A stretch of DNA of 64,000 nt from Janthinobacterium silvisoli (GTDB lineage Bacteria > Pseudomonadota > Gammaproteobacteria > Burkholderiales > Burkholderiaceae_D): contig NZ_JACHCL010000012.1 in assembly GCF_014200725.1 (NCBI RefSeq), positions 1-64,000 of the forward strand, given 5' to 3'. Position 1 is the stretch's first letter. Each line of letters starts with the position of its first letter. Below the pieces are notes generated by a model. The model was not told where the DNA came from and searched no databases. It was given only the letters and a program-made list of their open reading frames with translations. Positions 52,433 to 61,591 of this stretch are shown here, one piece after another. Both the position numbers and the translations under genes were made by a program.

Positions 52433-52939
52433 TCAGCTGCGGCGCCGGCGCACGGCATAGCCGATCAGGCCCAGGCCGGCCAGCAGCATGCCGTAGGTCG
52501 CCGGTTCCGGCACGGCCACGATGTTGAAATTGCCGCCATAGCTGGCAATGCCGCGCGAAATGCCCGTAATGGTCAGTATCAGCGGTGCCGTCGTGGCCAG
52601 GTCGCCGATCGACGCGGCGCCGGAAAAGGTCGTGCCGCCGCTGCTGGTGGCGTACAGCTGCAGCGCCACCCCATTCAGGGTTGCTGACAGGAACTCGATG
52701 TATTGGTTCCGGTTGACGCTGACATTGGTGAAGCCGCCATTGACGAGGAAGTTGCCACTCGCCGGTGCAAAGGTAAAGGTGTCGACAAAATTGTCGGCCA
52801 CATGGTCCGCACCGAAGTGGGCTGTCCACTGGGGAGCGCTGCCTGCCAGCGTGATGTCGACATTCTTGTTGTCGGCGGCATACACGCCGCCAGCCGACAC
52901 GGCAAGTACGGCCGCCAGTATCAGTGATTGTAGTTTCAT
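52433..52939 (-). CDS. FxDxF family PEP-CTERM protein
   Basis: A 168-residue exported protein. It has a signal peptide (residues 1-21, GGVYAA), the family motif in NFVDTFTF near residue 50, and a C-terminal sorting tag. The tag reads VPEPATYGMLLAGLGLIGYA followed by the basic RRRRS. The PEP-CTERM tag is cut by an exosortase and is linked to exopolysaccharide-dependent surface display. No exosortase is in this window, so it must act in trans. The ATG at 52939 is set by the signal peptide. A near-consensus promoter and a terminator frame it as a single-gene unit. Confidence 0.93.
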   Translation of the reverse strand: MKLQSLILAAVLAVSAGGVYAADNKNVDITLAGSAPQWTAHFGADHVADNFVDTFTFAPASGNFLVNGGFTNVSVNRNQYIEFLSATLNGVALQLYATSSGGTTFSGAASIGDLATTAPLILTITGISRGIASYGGNFNIVAVPEPATYGMLLAGLGLIGYAVRRRRS

Positions 52940-53000
52940 GTTTGCCCCGCAAAGATAGTTTCGATGAGTGGCGAGTTCTGCTGGAAGCACGCCTGTACTT

Positions 53001-53029
53001 ACCTTATCGGCAAGGATTTTTGTTGTCAA
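53001..53029 (-). promoter_or_regulatory. Sigma-70-like promoter of the PEP-CTERM gene
   Basis: On the minus strand a perfect TTGACA (plus 53024-53029) is followed by a 17-base spacer and TAAGGT (plus 53001-53006). It lies about 60 bases upstream of the start codon and is flanked upstream by AT-rich DNA. It predicts constitutive, fairly strong transcription. Confidence 0.75.
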
Positions 53030-53166
53030 TAATGTATATATAAATCGAAACAGATGAGTAAATAGCTTCTTGCTAACTGCGGGGCAGAGCGTCGCGGATT
53101 ATTTCTGGTAGGAATTTTAATGATGTATTTTTAATACAAATAAATATTTTAAAAGCAATCAAATTG

Positions 53167-54513
53167 CTAATTGTTTCCTTCGCCCACAGGCAGGATCATG
53201 GTCACGGCCAGGCCGCCGCCGTCGCGGTTGGACAAAGCGATGCGGCCGCCATGGGCTTCGGCGATTTCGCGTGCCAGCGCCAGGCCCAGGCCGGTACCGC
53301 TGCGTTTTGTGGAGTAAAAGGGCACCAGCGCGTTTTCCAGCACGGCGGCACTCATGCCGGGGCCACGGTCGCGCACTTCGATGCGTAACTGCCCCATGGC
53401 TTGGCTGACGTGCAGGCTGATGTACTGCGGCCGGGAACCCGATTCACACGCGTTCTTGAGCAGGTTGAGCAATGCTTGCTGCATTTGCGCCGCATCGAAT
53501 ATGGCTGGCTGCGCGGGAGGTTGGCCATCGAGGGTGAACGGGATTTGCGAGGCCAGCGTATCGAGAAACGGTTGCCAGTCGCAGCTGGCCATGCGCGGCG
53601 TGGGCAGCTTGGCAAAGCTGGCATAGCCGAGGATGAAGGTTTCCAGGTGCCGTGTGCGTTCCTCTATCGTGGCCAGGATTTGCGGCAGCCGTTCGGTCTG
53701 GCCACGCCGTACCAGTTCGGCGCCGGAATGGGCCAGCGAGGCCAGCGGCGCGAGCGAATTGTTCAATTCATGGCTGATCACGCGGATGACTTTTTTCCAG
53801 GTTTGCACTTCCTGGCGGCGCAGTTCATGCGTCAGCTGGCGCAGCAGCAGCAGTTCGTGCTTGCGGCCATTCAGGCTGAAGCGGCGCCGCGCCAGGTGAT
53901 ACACCTCTTCCTGTTCCCCTTCGCCGCTGGCAAACAGGCCGTCGTGGCCACGCGCCAGCGCGTCCGCCAGTGCCGGCGATGACTGCTGCACGATGTCTGG
54001 CAGGTGCTGCCCCTCCAGGCGGCGGCCTTGGTGCAGCAGCTGGCGCGCCGCCAGGTTGGCATACACGATGGCGCTGCCTTCGGCCACCAGCAGCATGGCC
54101 ACCGGCGTGTTCTGCACCATGGTATCGAGCAGCAGTTCGCGCTGTACCAGGTCGAGGCGCTGCTTGCGTAGCACGTCGCCCAGGTGGTTGTGGGCTGCCA
54201 CCAGGTCGGCTAGTTCATCGTTTTGCGGCCAGCGCAAGCTGAAGGCAAAGTCGCCGTCCTGGTAGCTGGCGACCGTGCCGCTCAATGCGCGAAACAGCGA
54301 CAGCATCGTTTGCAGCTGGGCCCGGATGGTGATGATGGCGATCGGCACCACGCATAGCAGGGACAGGCCCATCACCAGCCATGGCTGGGCGGGAAAAAAA
54401 TGCGACAGCAGCAGGGCGATCCCGATGCCGAGCACCATCAGGGTGCCGATCAGGGCCGTCCAGCGCGTCAGTAAGGACAGGCGCAGCGGCAGCCTTGGCG
54501 TGGGCGTCGGCAT
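53167..54513 (-). CDS. NtrY/NtrB-type sensor histidine kinase
   Basis: A 448-residue kinase. Two N-terminal membrane helices (about 17-62) precede a HAMP-like region, a PAS-like domain (about 125-215) and a HisKA of the NtrY kind with H248 (IRVISHELNNSLAPLASLAH). The ATPase boxes NLLKNACES, DRGPGMS and GTGLGLALARE are intact. Its ATG overlaps the stop of the sigma-54 response regulator (ATGA), so the pair is coupled. It is the last gene of the efflux operon and probably senses a substrate or membrane damage. Confidence 0.92.
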   Translation of the reverse strand: MPTPTPRLPLRLSLLTRWTALIGTLMVLGIGIALLLSHFFPAQPWLVMGLSLLCVVPIAIITIRAQLQTMLSLFRALSGTVASYQDGDFAFSLRWPQNDELADLVAAHNHLGDVLRKQRLDLVQRELLLDTMVQNTPVAMLLVAEGSAIVYANLAARQLLHQGRRLEGQHLPDIVQQSSPALADALARGHDGLFASGEGEQEEVYHLARRRFSLNGRKHELLLLRQLTHELRRQEVQTWKKVIRVISHELNNSLAPLASLAHSGAELVRRGQTERLPQILATIEERTRHLETFILGYASFAKLPTPRMASCDWQPFLDTLASQIPFTLDGQPPAQPAIFDAAQMQQALLNLLKNACESGSRPQYISLHVSQAMGQLRIEVRDRGPGMSAAVLENALVPFYSTKRSGTGLGLALAREIAEAHGGRIALSNRDGGGLAVTMILPVGEGNN

Positions 54514-55856
54514 CAGGCGCGATCGATACCCAGGCGTTCCATGCGCCGGTACAGCGCCTGGCGCGACAGGCCCAGTTCCTGCGCCGCCTGGGTCACCACG
54601 CCCTGGGCGCGCTCCAGCGCTGCGATGACGCTGGCGCGGTCAGGTTCGGCGACCACGGCATCGCCGTCGGCCTTGGCGCGCAGCACAGGCAAACCCAGTT
54701 CTTCGGCGTGGATCAGAGGGCCAGGTGTCAGCAGGCTGGCGCGCTGCATGACGTTTTTCAATTCGCGCACATTGCCGGGCCAGCCGTACGCTTGCAAGGT
54801 CGCTTGTGCCTGCGTGTCCAGGCTCTTGCCGGCGCCCAGGAAATGCCGTGCCAGCACCAAAATGTCGGCCGGGCGCTGGGCCAGCGGCGGCAGGCGCAGC
54901 TCGATTACATTCAGGCGGTAGAACAGGTCTTCGCGGAAGGTGCCGGCGCGTATCATGGCCGGCAAGTCCGCATTGCTGGCACTGATCACGCGCACTTTCA
55001 CATGCCGTTCGCGGTTTGAACCGAGCCGCTCGAAGCGGCCCGTTTCCAGCACCCGCAACAGCTTCATTTGCCCGGCCAGCGGCAAATTGCCTATCTCGTC
55101 GAGAAACAGGGTACCGCCGTCGGCCGCGTCGAACTTGCCGTCGCGCGCGCGGGTAGAACCCGTATAGGCGCCCGCTTCGGCGCCGAACAGTTCTGCCTCG
55201 ATCAGGTCGACCGGCACGGCGCCGCAATTGAGCACTACGAAAGGGCCGTCGCGTACTGCCGAATTGGCTTGCACGATGGCGGCGATGCGTTCCTTGCCGC
55301 TGCCATTCGGGCCGCTGATCAGTACGGACACATCGGCGCGCGCCACCTGGCATGCCAGGTGCACCACGCGTTCGGTGGCGGGGTCTTGCCATACCATGCC
55401 GCACAAATCGAAAGACGTTTCCAACGCCTGCCGCTGGCGTTGTTCCTGTACCAGCCGGCTGCGCAATGCCTGATTGGCCTGGCCCAGTTCCAGCAGGTTT
55501 TGCACCGAGGCGATCAGGCGCCTGTCATCCCAAGGCTTGGCCAGGTAGTCGGCTGCGCCGGACTTGATCAGTTCAACGGCTGCATCGAGCTGGGTCCAGG
55601 CGGTCAACAGGATCACGGGCAAATCCGGATGGCGCGCGCGGATCGCGTGAAATAGCGCCACGCCTTCTTCGCCCGAGGTGGTGTCGGCCGTGAAGTTCAT
55701 ATCCTGGATCACCAGGTCGATGGCATGGCCCTGCAGCAGCGCCAGGCCCTCTTCGGGCGAGGCGGCGTGCAGGGAGTCGATCTCATGCAGTGAGAACAGT
55801 ACGTCGAGCGCGATGGCTACGGCGGCATTGTCGTCAATAATCAGTACGGTAGGCAT
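54513..55856 (-). CDS. NtrC-family sigma-54-dependent response regulator
   Basis: A 447-residue activator. The receiver domain has phosphoacceptor D52 (VIQDMNF) and K (LAKPWDD). The AAA+ domain has Walker A GPNGSGKERIA and Walker B LFLDEIG. The sigma-54-contact loop reads G229-A-Y-T-G-S234 instead of GAFTGA. A Fis-type DNA-binding helix-turn-helix ends the protein (AAQELGLSRQALYRRMERLG). It is 49 bases downstream of the last permease gene and overlaps the kinase. A sigma-54 promoter candidate precedes the operon's first gene, implying positive autoregulation. Confidence 0.93.
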   Translation of the reverse strand: MPTVLIIDDNAAVAIALDVLFSLHEIDSLHAASPEEGLALLQGHAIDLVIQDMNFTADTTSGEEGVALFHAIRARHPDLPVILLTAWTQLDAAVELIKSGAADYLAKPWDDRRLIASVQNLLELGQANQALRSRLVQEQRQRQALETSFDLCGMVWQDPATERVVHLACQVARADVSVLISGPNGSGKERIAAIVQANSAVRDGPFVVLNCGAVPVDLIEAELFGAEAGAYTGSTRARDGKFDAADGGTLFLDEIGNLPLAGQMKLLRVLETGRFERLGSNRERHVKVRVISASNADLPAMIRAGTFREDLFYRLNVIELRLPPLAQRPADILVLARHFLGAGKSLDTQAQATLQAYGWPGNVRELKNVMQRASLLTPGPLIHAEELGLPVLRAKADGDAVVAEPDRASVIAALERAQGVVTQAAQELGLSRQALYRRMERLGIDRA

Positions 55857-55905
55857 GGGCGCAGCATAGCATTGTCACGGCAGATGTAAATGCAGATCTC
55901 AATGC

Positions 55906-57141
55906 TCATGTGCTGCGCGTGGCGGTCGCTGGCGAAATACTGGCCGCGCGCCAGGCAGGACCATATACGGCACCGAGGCCGAGCAGCCAGAACACCAGTG
56001 CGCCACCGAGCAGATACGGCAGCGGCAGGCGCGCCATTTCCAGCTGGCTCACCAGCAGCTGGTTCAGTGCCAGTGCCAGCAGCACGCCGGCGGCCACGCC
56101 CAGGCTGGTGATCATGAAGTTCTCGGTCAGGAAGTAGCGCAGGATATCGATGCGCCGCGCGCCGAGGGCGCGCCGCACGCCGATCTGCTTGCGCCGCTGC
56201 GTCACCCACAGGCTGGCGATGCCGACGATGCCGCTGGCGGTGACCAGCAACAGCAGGGCCGATACCGTGATCAGCATCCACGACAGCGCGCGGTCGGCGC
56301 GGTAGCGTTTTTCGCGGTCATCATTCAGGCTGCGCAGGCGAACGATCAGCTTGTCCGGCGTGGCGGCGCGTACTGCCTGTTCCGCTTCTTTCATCACGCG
56401 CTCACGCTGGCCCGGTTCTGTGCGTACGGTCAGCAGGGTATCGCCGTCACCGCTCAGGCGAACCGGGTAAATCAGCGAAGATTCGCCGCGATCCCCCACT
56501 TCCGCTCCTTGCGTCTGCAGCCGTTCCACCACGCCTATCACCTGCAACTGCTGCGCGTCTTCGCCAGCACCCATGAATAGTGGCATGCCCAGCGCACTAC
56601 CCCCGCCAGGGTGCAGCTTGTCGGCCAGCGCACGCGTGACGATGACTTGCGGCGGAAATTGATCGGTCACATTTTGATCGATATCGACGATTTCGGATGG
56701 CGTGAAATCACGCCCTTCAACCAGCTGCAGCCCCCAGGTCTTGATCAGTGAATCGGGTGAAGCGTAGATGGCGACGTTGGCGGAGCTCTTCGACTGCTTG
56801 CGGTCGGTAGAAAGGCCGCTGGTGCTACCCGAGCGTGATAATGGTACCTGGCTGACCTGTGCCACGGAGACGACGCCGGGCACGGCGCGCACGGCGGCGG
56901 CCAGGCGTTTTTGCAGCGCGACCTCCTCATTGTTGTCAAGCTTGCGCAAGTTACGCGACAGCAGGTGAAAAACGTCGTTTTCCGCTGCCACGCCGCTGGG
57001 CCGTGCCGCCACTTCCTGGCGCACGTTGACGATATGCAAGGCGTTGGCCAGGATAGCCAGGCTTAGCGCTACCTGCACGGCAACCAGGATGGCGCCGGTT
57101 TTGCTGCGCATCAGCGCAGAAAGGATGGGTCGGATTTCCAT
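55906..57141 (-). CDS. ABC transporter permease (MacB/FtsX type), second
   Basis: A 411-residue permease with the MacB layout. One N-terminal helix (GAILVAVQVALSLAILANAL) is followed by a large periplasmic domain (about 40-285) and three C-terminal helices of the FtsX domain, including QRRKQIGVRRALGAR. It forms a heterodimer with the permease encoded 42 bases upstream. This group exports peptides, macrolides or lipids to the outer membrane with a periplasmic adaptor. No outer-membrane TolC partner is in the window. Confidence 0.9.
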   Translation of the reverse strand: MEIRPILSALMRSKTGAILVAVQVALSLAILANALHIVNVRQEVAARPSGVAAENDVFHLLSRNLRKLDNNEEVALQKRLAAAVRAVPGVVSVAQVSQVPLSRSGSTSGLSTDRKQSKSSANVAIYASPDSLIKTWGLQLVEGRDFTPSEIVDIDQNVTDQFPPQVIVTRALADKLHPGGGSALGMPLFMGAGEDAQQLQVIGVVERLQTQGAEVGDRGESSLIYPVRLSGDGDTLLTVRTEPGQRERVMKEAEQAVRAATPDKLIVRLRSLNDDREKRYRADRALSWMLITVSALLLLVTASGIVGIASLWVTQRRKQIGVRRALGARRIDILRYFLTENFMITSLGVAAGVLLALALNQLLVSQLEMARLPLPYLLGGALVFWLLGLGAVYGPAWRAASISPATATRST

Positions 57142-57183
57142 GATGTTCCTATTTCTATTTCTATTCGTATGCGGGGAACGAGC

Positions 57184-58494
57184 TTATTGCGACTTGAGCT
57201 GGATGGCCGGCGTTACCTGGCAGGCGCGCCAGGTCGGCAGCAGCCCGGCCAGGATCGCAGCGGCCACCGAAATGACAAAAGTCATCGTCAGCATTACCCA
57301 GTCCATGTGTGCAGCCACGGTCAGCTGTTTCGACTGCATGCCGATCAATGCCAGCGCACCGAAGGCCAGCAGCAGTCCCAGCACGCCGCCGACCAGGCCG
57401 ATGACGGTGGTCTCGATCAGGAACTGGCGGAAGATGTCGGCACGTGCGGCGCCCAGGGCACGGCGTATGCCCACTTCGGAGGCGCGCACCGAGAATTTCG
57501 CCAGCAGCAGGCCGATGGTATTGACCAGGCACAGGGCCAGGAAACCGAAGGCCAGCCAGGCCGACAGTTTGTTGTCGTTGCCGACCACGTGCAGGTACTG
57601 CAACCATTCGCTGATGCTGAACAGCTGGTTGGGTGCATTACGCTTCAAGCGTCCCAGCTTGCGTTGTTCCTGCGCATAGCTGTCGAGGTAGTTCTGCAGT
57701 TCACCGCGCTGGCCATCGCTGGCCATCTCGAACCAGAATTGCAGCCAGGTGCATTCCGAATCGAGTGTGCCCTGATAGCCTGGCTCGCGGTCGCCGGAGC
57801 AGCTCATATGGCCGTCATTCGTCACCTGGTGGCGGATCGCGCTGGTGAAGGGAATAAAGTAGCCGTCTTCGCTGCCGAAGGCGCCGCCGCTGGCGATATT
57901 GTGGATGCGCGGCACCGGGTCCCAGGTATCGAGCACGCCCGTGACCTGGAATTGAAAGCCCATCAGCGACATGCGCTGGCCGACGGGATTGCTGTTGCCA
58001 TAGAGTTTTTCCGCCAGCTTGCGCGACAGGACGATTACGTCGGCGCCTGCCGTATCGTCGGCTTCGCTCCATGGCTGGCCATACAGGAAAGGCGTCTCAA
58101 ACATGGGGAAGAAATCGCGATACGCGGCGATGCCTTGCAAGCCGAAAGGATCGAGATTCTTGTTCTGCGGCTCGATCGTGCCGGCGATGCTATACATGAC
58201 ACTGCGCCGTTCGCCCATTTTGCTGTTCTGGAAATTGACGGCATCGCGGTAGCTGACCTGGTTGTCGCGCAATTCTTCGCCAGGCGTATAGCCGGCGAGC
58301 GGGCCGTTGTCGAGCAGCGGTACGAACATGCGCCCGTTCTTGTGCGGCAGGGGATTGCCCGACATGACGTGCAGGATGGTGAGGGTGGAAACGCTGGCAG
58401 CCACGCCGATGGCCAGGGTCAGCACCATCAGCGCTGTCAGGGCAGGATTGCGGCGCAGGCTGCGCAAGCCCAGCATGAAGTAATAACGCAACAT
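57184..58494 (-). CDS. ABC transporter permease (MacB/FtsX type), first
   Basis: A 436-residue permease. The N-terminal helix (NPALTALMVLTLAIGVAASV) leads to a periplasmic MacB-like domain with two cysteines (MSCSGD, DSECTW) that could form a disulfide. Three C-terminal FtsX helices follow, with SVRASEVGIRRALGAARADI. It is the partner of the second permease. It lies 9 bases after the ATPase gene on the same strand, so it is co-translated in the efflux operon. Confidence 0.9.
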   Translation of the reverse strand: MLRYYFMLGLRSLRRNPALTALMVLTLAIGVAASVSTLTILHVMSGNPLPHKNGRMFVPLLDNGPLAGYTPGEELRDNQVSYRDAVNFQNSKMGERRSVMYSIAGTIEPQNKNLDPFGLQGIAAYRDFFPMFETPFLYGQPWSEADDTAGADVIVLSRKLAEKLYGNSNPVGQRMSLMGFQFQVTGVLDTWDPVPRIHNIASGGAFGSEDGYFIPFTSAIRHQVTNDGHMSCSGDREPGYQGTLDSECTWLQFWFEMASDGQRGELQNYLDSYAQEQRKLGRLKRNAPNQLFSISEWLQYLHVVGNDNKLSAWLAFGFLALCLVNTIGLLLAKFSVRASEVGIRRALGAARADIFRQFLIETTVIGLVGGVLGLLLAFGALALIGMQSKQLTVAAHMDWVMLTMTFVISVAAAILAGLLPTWRACQVTPAIQLKSQ

Positions 58495-58503
58495 GAGCTA
58501 TCC

Positions 58504-59232
58504 TCAGGCGGTGGCGGCATTGCTGCCGGCCTTGTGTTGTCCCGCCACCAGCGATGGTCCCTTGTGCACCAGGTCCGACACCTGGCCATCGATGATGTGC
58601 ACATTGCGCGGACTGCGCAGCGCCAGTTCCGGATCATGGGTGACCATCAGGATGGTGGTGCCCTGGGCATTGATTTCTTCCAGCAGTTCCATTACGCCGC
58701 GCGCCATTTGGGTATCGAGGTTACCGGTCGGTTCATCGGCCAGCAGCAGTTTGGGTGAGCCGGCCAGTGCGCGCGCGATTGCCACGCGCTGCTGCTGGCC
58801 GCCCGACAGTTCGGCCGGATAATGCTTCATGCGCGACGCCAGGCCTACCTTGGCCAGCGCGTCTTCGATGCGTTCTCGCCGCTCGGCGCTGTTGAAGCCC
58901 CGGTAGCGCAGAGGTACGTCTACATTGTCAAACAGGGACAGGTCGGGAATCAGGTTAAAACCCTGGAAGATGAAGCCCAGTTTTTCATTGCGCAGGCGCG
59001 AACGGGCACTGTCGTTCATGCCTTTGACGTTGACGCCGTCGAGGATGAATTCGCCATCGGTAAATTCTTCCAGCAGGCCGGCGATGTTCAGGAAGCTGGT
59101 CTTGCCCGAGCCGGACGGGCCCGTGACGGTGACGAATTCGCCTTGCTTGACGTGGATTTCGAAACCGCGCAGCGCGTGCGTTTCGATCATGTGGGTGCGG
59201 TAGACTTTGCTCAGATTTTGCATGCGCAGCAT
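58504..59232 (-). CDS. ABC transporter ATP-binding protein (MacB/LolD type)
   Basis: A 242-residue ATPase. It has Walker A GPSGSGKTS near residue 39, Q-loop FIFQGFNL, signature LSGGQQQRVAIARAL, Walker B LLLADEPTGNLD and switch His in THD. The pattern is typical of the LolD/MacB/FtsE branch, which drives mechanotransmission rather than transport through the membrane. It sits between the adaptor gene (43 bases upstream) and the first permease (9 bases downstream) in the efflux operon. Confidence 0.96.
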   Translation of the reverse strand: MLRMQNLSKVYRTHMIETHALRGFEIHVKQGEFVTVTGPSGSGKTSFLNIAGLLEEFTDGEFILDGVNVKGMNDSARSRLRNEKLGFIFQGFNLIPDLSLFDNVDVPLRYRGFNSAERRERIEDALAKVGLASRMKHYPAELSGGQQQRVAIARALAGSPKLLLADEPTGNLDTQMARGVMELLEEINAQGTTILMVTHDPELALRSPRNVHIIDGQVSDLVHKGPSLVAGQHKAGSNAATA

Positions 59233-59275
59233 GGTAGGCCTCTTGGTATGCGTAGGAGTGAATGGAGTAGCTTGA

Positions 59276-60550
59276 TTAATTGATGGAGACGCGGGCTGCG
59301 TTTTCGAACGTTTCCGTGCCGGCGATGACCACCTTGTCGCCCTGTTTCAGGCCACCCAGGATTTCGACGGCCGAGACGCTGGTGGCGCCCATCTTGATCG
59401 GCGTGCGGATCGCCACGCCATCACGCACCACATAGGCGAAGCGGCCGCCTTCGGATTCGACAAACGGGCCGCGCGCCAGCATCAGCACATTTGGTTTTTC
59501 ATCGATCAGCAGGCGTGCCGTGGCGCGCTGGTTCTGGCGCAGGCCAGGCGGCTGTTCGCCGTTGAAGCGCACGCGCGCCAGTACCTGGTTTTTCACCACT
59601 TCGGGGGACAGCGCCGACAGCTTGCCGGTGGCCTTGACGGCGCCCACTTCGATCTCGGCGCTCATGCCCAGGCCGATATCGGCGACATAGGTTTCCGGTA
59701 CTTCCAGCTCCACTTCCAGCTGCGACAGGTCGACCAGGGTCATCAAGGCTGTATTGGCTTGCACCACGCTGCGGTTAGCCACCGACAAGGTACCGATGAA
59801 ACCATTCACGGGGGCGCGTACGGTCAGTTCGTCAACCCTGCGCTGGGCGTTGTCGCGGACGAGGCGCTGGCGGTCCAGTTCATTGACCTTGGTCTTGAGC
59901 GCCAGGGCCACGTCTTCGCTTTCCAGGCCGGCCGCTGCCGATGCCTGCTTGCTGCGGATCTCGGCGGAGTTCAGCGCATCCTTGGCCTTCTGGTAATCGA
60001 TCTTGGCGATGATGCCGACCTGGGCCACGCTTTCATAACGTTCCAGGGTGCGCTGGGCGGACAGGCGGTCGATCTCGGCCGTGTCGGCGTCGCGCCGCGC
60101 CACCAGTTTTTGTTTGCGCGCCAGGATTTCCTGGCGCGCCACTTCCGCTTCCAGCTGCTGAACGCTGGATTGTTCGCGTTTGAGCGCGTCCGACAGGTCG
60201 GGCGATTCCAGTACCGCCAGGATGTCGCCCTTTTTCACCGTGTCGCCGGCCTTCGCTTTCAGGGTGACGGTGGCTACCGTGGTTGAATACAAGGTGGGGC
60301 TGATCGAGGCGACCACGCGGCCATTGACGGCGGCGTCGCGTATCAAGGTGCCGCGCGTGACTTCGGCAATGCGCAGGCGGCTGGCGCTGACGGAATGTTC
60401 GCTGTTGCGCCAGCCGCCGATGGCGGCGACGGCGGCGGCGATGATGAGGGCTGCGCCAGCGACGAGCAGGGCGCGTTTCTTGTTGCGTTGGCCGGCGGGA
60501 GCGGCGACGACGGCGTCTTGGGCGGAGGTATCGCGGATCATGGTGGACAT
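59276..60550 (-). CDS. Periplasmic adaptor subunit (MacA/HlyD family) of ABC efflux pump
   Basis: A 424-residue membrane-fusion protein. An N-terminal anchor helix (ALLVAGAALIIAAAVAAIGG) is followed by a lipoyl-like half (LKAKAGDTVKKGDILAVLES) and a long coiled-coil hairpin (about 120-245). The second lipoyl half is VRAPVNGFIGTLSV, and beta-barrel and membrane-proximal domains follow. It bridges the MacB-like permeases to an outer-membrane channel. It is the first gene of the operon. An alternative ATG lies 9 bases downstream. A sigma-54-like promoter is 24 bases upstream. Confidence 0.93.
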   Translation of the reverse strand: MSTMIRDTSAQDAVVAAPAGQRNKKRALLVAGAALIIAAAVAAIGGWRNSEHSVSASRLRIAEVTRGTLIRDAAVNGRVVASISPTLYSTTVATVTLKAKAGDTVKKGDILAVLESPDLSDALKREQSSVQQLEAEVARQEILARKQKLVARRDADTAEIDRLSAQRTLERYESVAQVGIIAKIDYQKAKDALNSAEIRSKQASAAAGLESEDVALALKTKVNELDRQRLVRDNAQRRVDELTVRAPVNGFIGTLSVANRSVVQANTALMTLVDLSQLEVELEVPETYVADIGLGMSAEIEVGAVKATGKLSALSPEVVKNQVLARVRFNGEQPPGLRQNQRATARLLIDEKPNVLMLARGPFVESEGGRFAYVVRDGVAIRTPIKMGATSVSAVEILGGLKQGDKVVIAGTETFENAARVSIN

Positions 60551-60573
60551 TTCGTGAAAGATGTCCTGATCTA

Positions 60574-60589
60574 TGCACGATCCGTGCCA
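60574..60589 (-). promoter_or_regulatory. Sigma-54 (-24/-12) promoter of the efflux operon
   Basis: The minus strand reads TGGCACGGATCGTGCA, matching the consensus TGGCACG-N4-TTGCW at every fixed position except the first T of the -12 box. The GG and GC doublets have the required spacing. It lies 24 bases upstream of the adaptor start, in an operon that encodes an NtrC-type activator. The core is also palindromic (GCACG-N3-CGTGC), so an ordinary operator is the alternative reading. Confidence 0.65.
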
Positions 60590-60633
60590 GTTTTATGTTG
60601 TTGATTTAAAAGGGAAAATAATTGATGCTCTGC

Positions 60634-60690
60634 TGTCCGGGCGTGTCCGTCTGTGTCCGCTTGTCCGTCCGGCAGTGGGGCCGGACGGAC
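60634..60690. promoter_or_regulatory. TGTCCG repeat array and inverted repeat (putative activator sites)
   Basis: TGTCCG starts at 60634, 60644, 60654 and 60662 (10, 10 and 8 bases apart). The last copy runs into a perfect 11-bp inverted repeat, GTCCGTCCGGC (60663-60673) with GCCGGACGGAC (60680-60690). The array lies about 45-100 bp upstream of the sigma-54 -24 box, the usual place for NtrC-type enhancer sites. The hairpin could also end the DJ-1 gene's transcript, but it has no T-run. Confidence 0.6.
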
Positions 60691-60699
60691 GCGGACCGT

Positions 60700-61566
60700 T
60701 CAGCGATGCCGGGCGTTGAGTTGCCTGACCAGTACGTCGCCAAATTCTGGTGCGGACATCGGTTGCTGGCCGGTGATCAGTTCGCGATCAACGATGACGT
60801 TGCTGTGCCAGTTCGCCACCGTGTCCACGTGTGCACCCGCTTCAGCCAGGGCATTGACGGGATAGAACTCCACGTTGCCGCCAAGACCCGACGGACCTTC
60901 AAGTTGCTGTTCTTCACCCGTAGAAAATACCGTCAGGCGATAACCTGCGTACGGCCAGCCGGCCGCCAGCGCATTGGCCTTGCCGTCGTTCGCACGCATT
61001 GAAGCGAGGAAGGCGTCGGGATCGCTCAGTGCCGACAATAGCACCACCGGTCCATGGCAGATGATGCCGGTGGGGCGCCCGGTCTGATGGAAACTGGCGA
61101 GTATCTTGCCCAGGTTGCGGTCCTTCAGCAGGTCCGCCATGGGAGCATGGCCACCAGGAATGAACAGGCCGACATAGCCTTTGCCGCCGTCGGCAGCGAC
61201 GGCCGCCAGCATTTTCGGATGCTGCAGCTGCGTGATCGTTTGCACGTACTTCTCTGCCTCGGCCCGCGCTAGCTCATCGCCACCGAAAAACATCTTGTTA
61301 TTCGAGTTGACGTCCATGACGGGCATATCGCCATTCGGGTTGGCGATCACCGGCTCGTAGCCGGCTTCCACCAGCTTACGGTAAGGCACCACGAACTCGT
61401 TGAGGTAGTAGCCGGTCGCGTACTTCTTGCCGTCGCGCAGCGCCAGTTCGTGGGTGCTCGACATGACGACCAGCACTTTCCCGCGCGATTGCGCAGAGGC
61501 GGAAGGGGGCAGCGCAAAACTGGTGGCGATTGTCAGCAGGGCCGCACTGATTTTGAGGATACGCAT
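60700..61566 (-). CDS. Secreted DJ-1/PfpI family protein
   Basis: A 288-residue protein with a signal peptide (about residues 1-24, ASAQ). Its DJ-1/PfpI domain has the nucleophile elbow C170 (GIICHGPVVLL) and GLFIPGGHAPMADLLKDRN. Cytoplasmic relatives are chaperones, glyoxalases (Hsp31-like) or proteases; this one should be periplasmic. GGAG lies before the ATG at 61566. It is 25 bases downstream of the second SDR gene on the same strand, so the two probably form an operon controlled by the divergent GlxA-like regulator. Confidence 0.88.
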   Translation of the reverse strand: MRILKISAALLTIATSFALPPSASAQSRGKVLVVMSSTHELALRDGKKYATGYYLNEFVVPYRKLVEAGYEPVIANPNGDMPVMDVNSNNKMFFGGDELARAEAEKYVQTITQLQHPKMLAAVAADGGKGYVGLFIPGGHAPMADLLKDRNLGKILASFHQTGRPTGIICHGPVVLLSALSDPDAFLASMRANDGKANALAAGWPYAGYRLTVFSTGEEQQLEGPSGLGGNVEFYPVNALAEAGAHVDTVANWHSNVIVDRELITGQQPMSAPEFGDVLVRQLNARHR

Positions 61567-61591
61567 GATGTTTTCTCCTGTCAGGGGAAGG

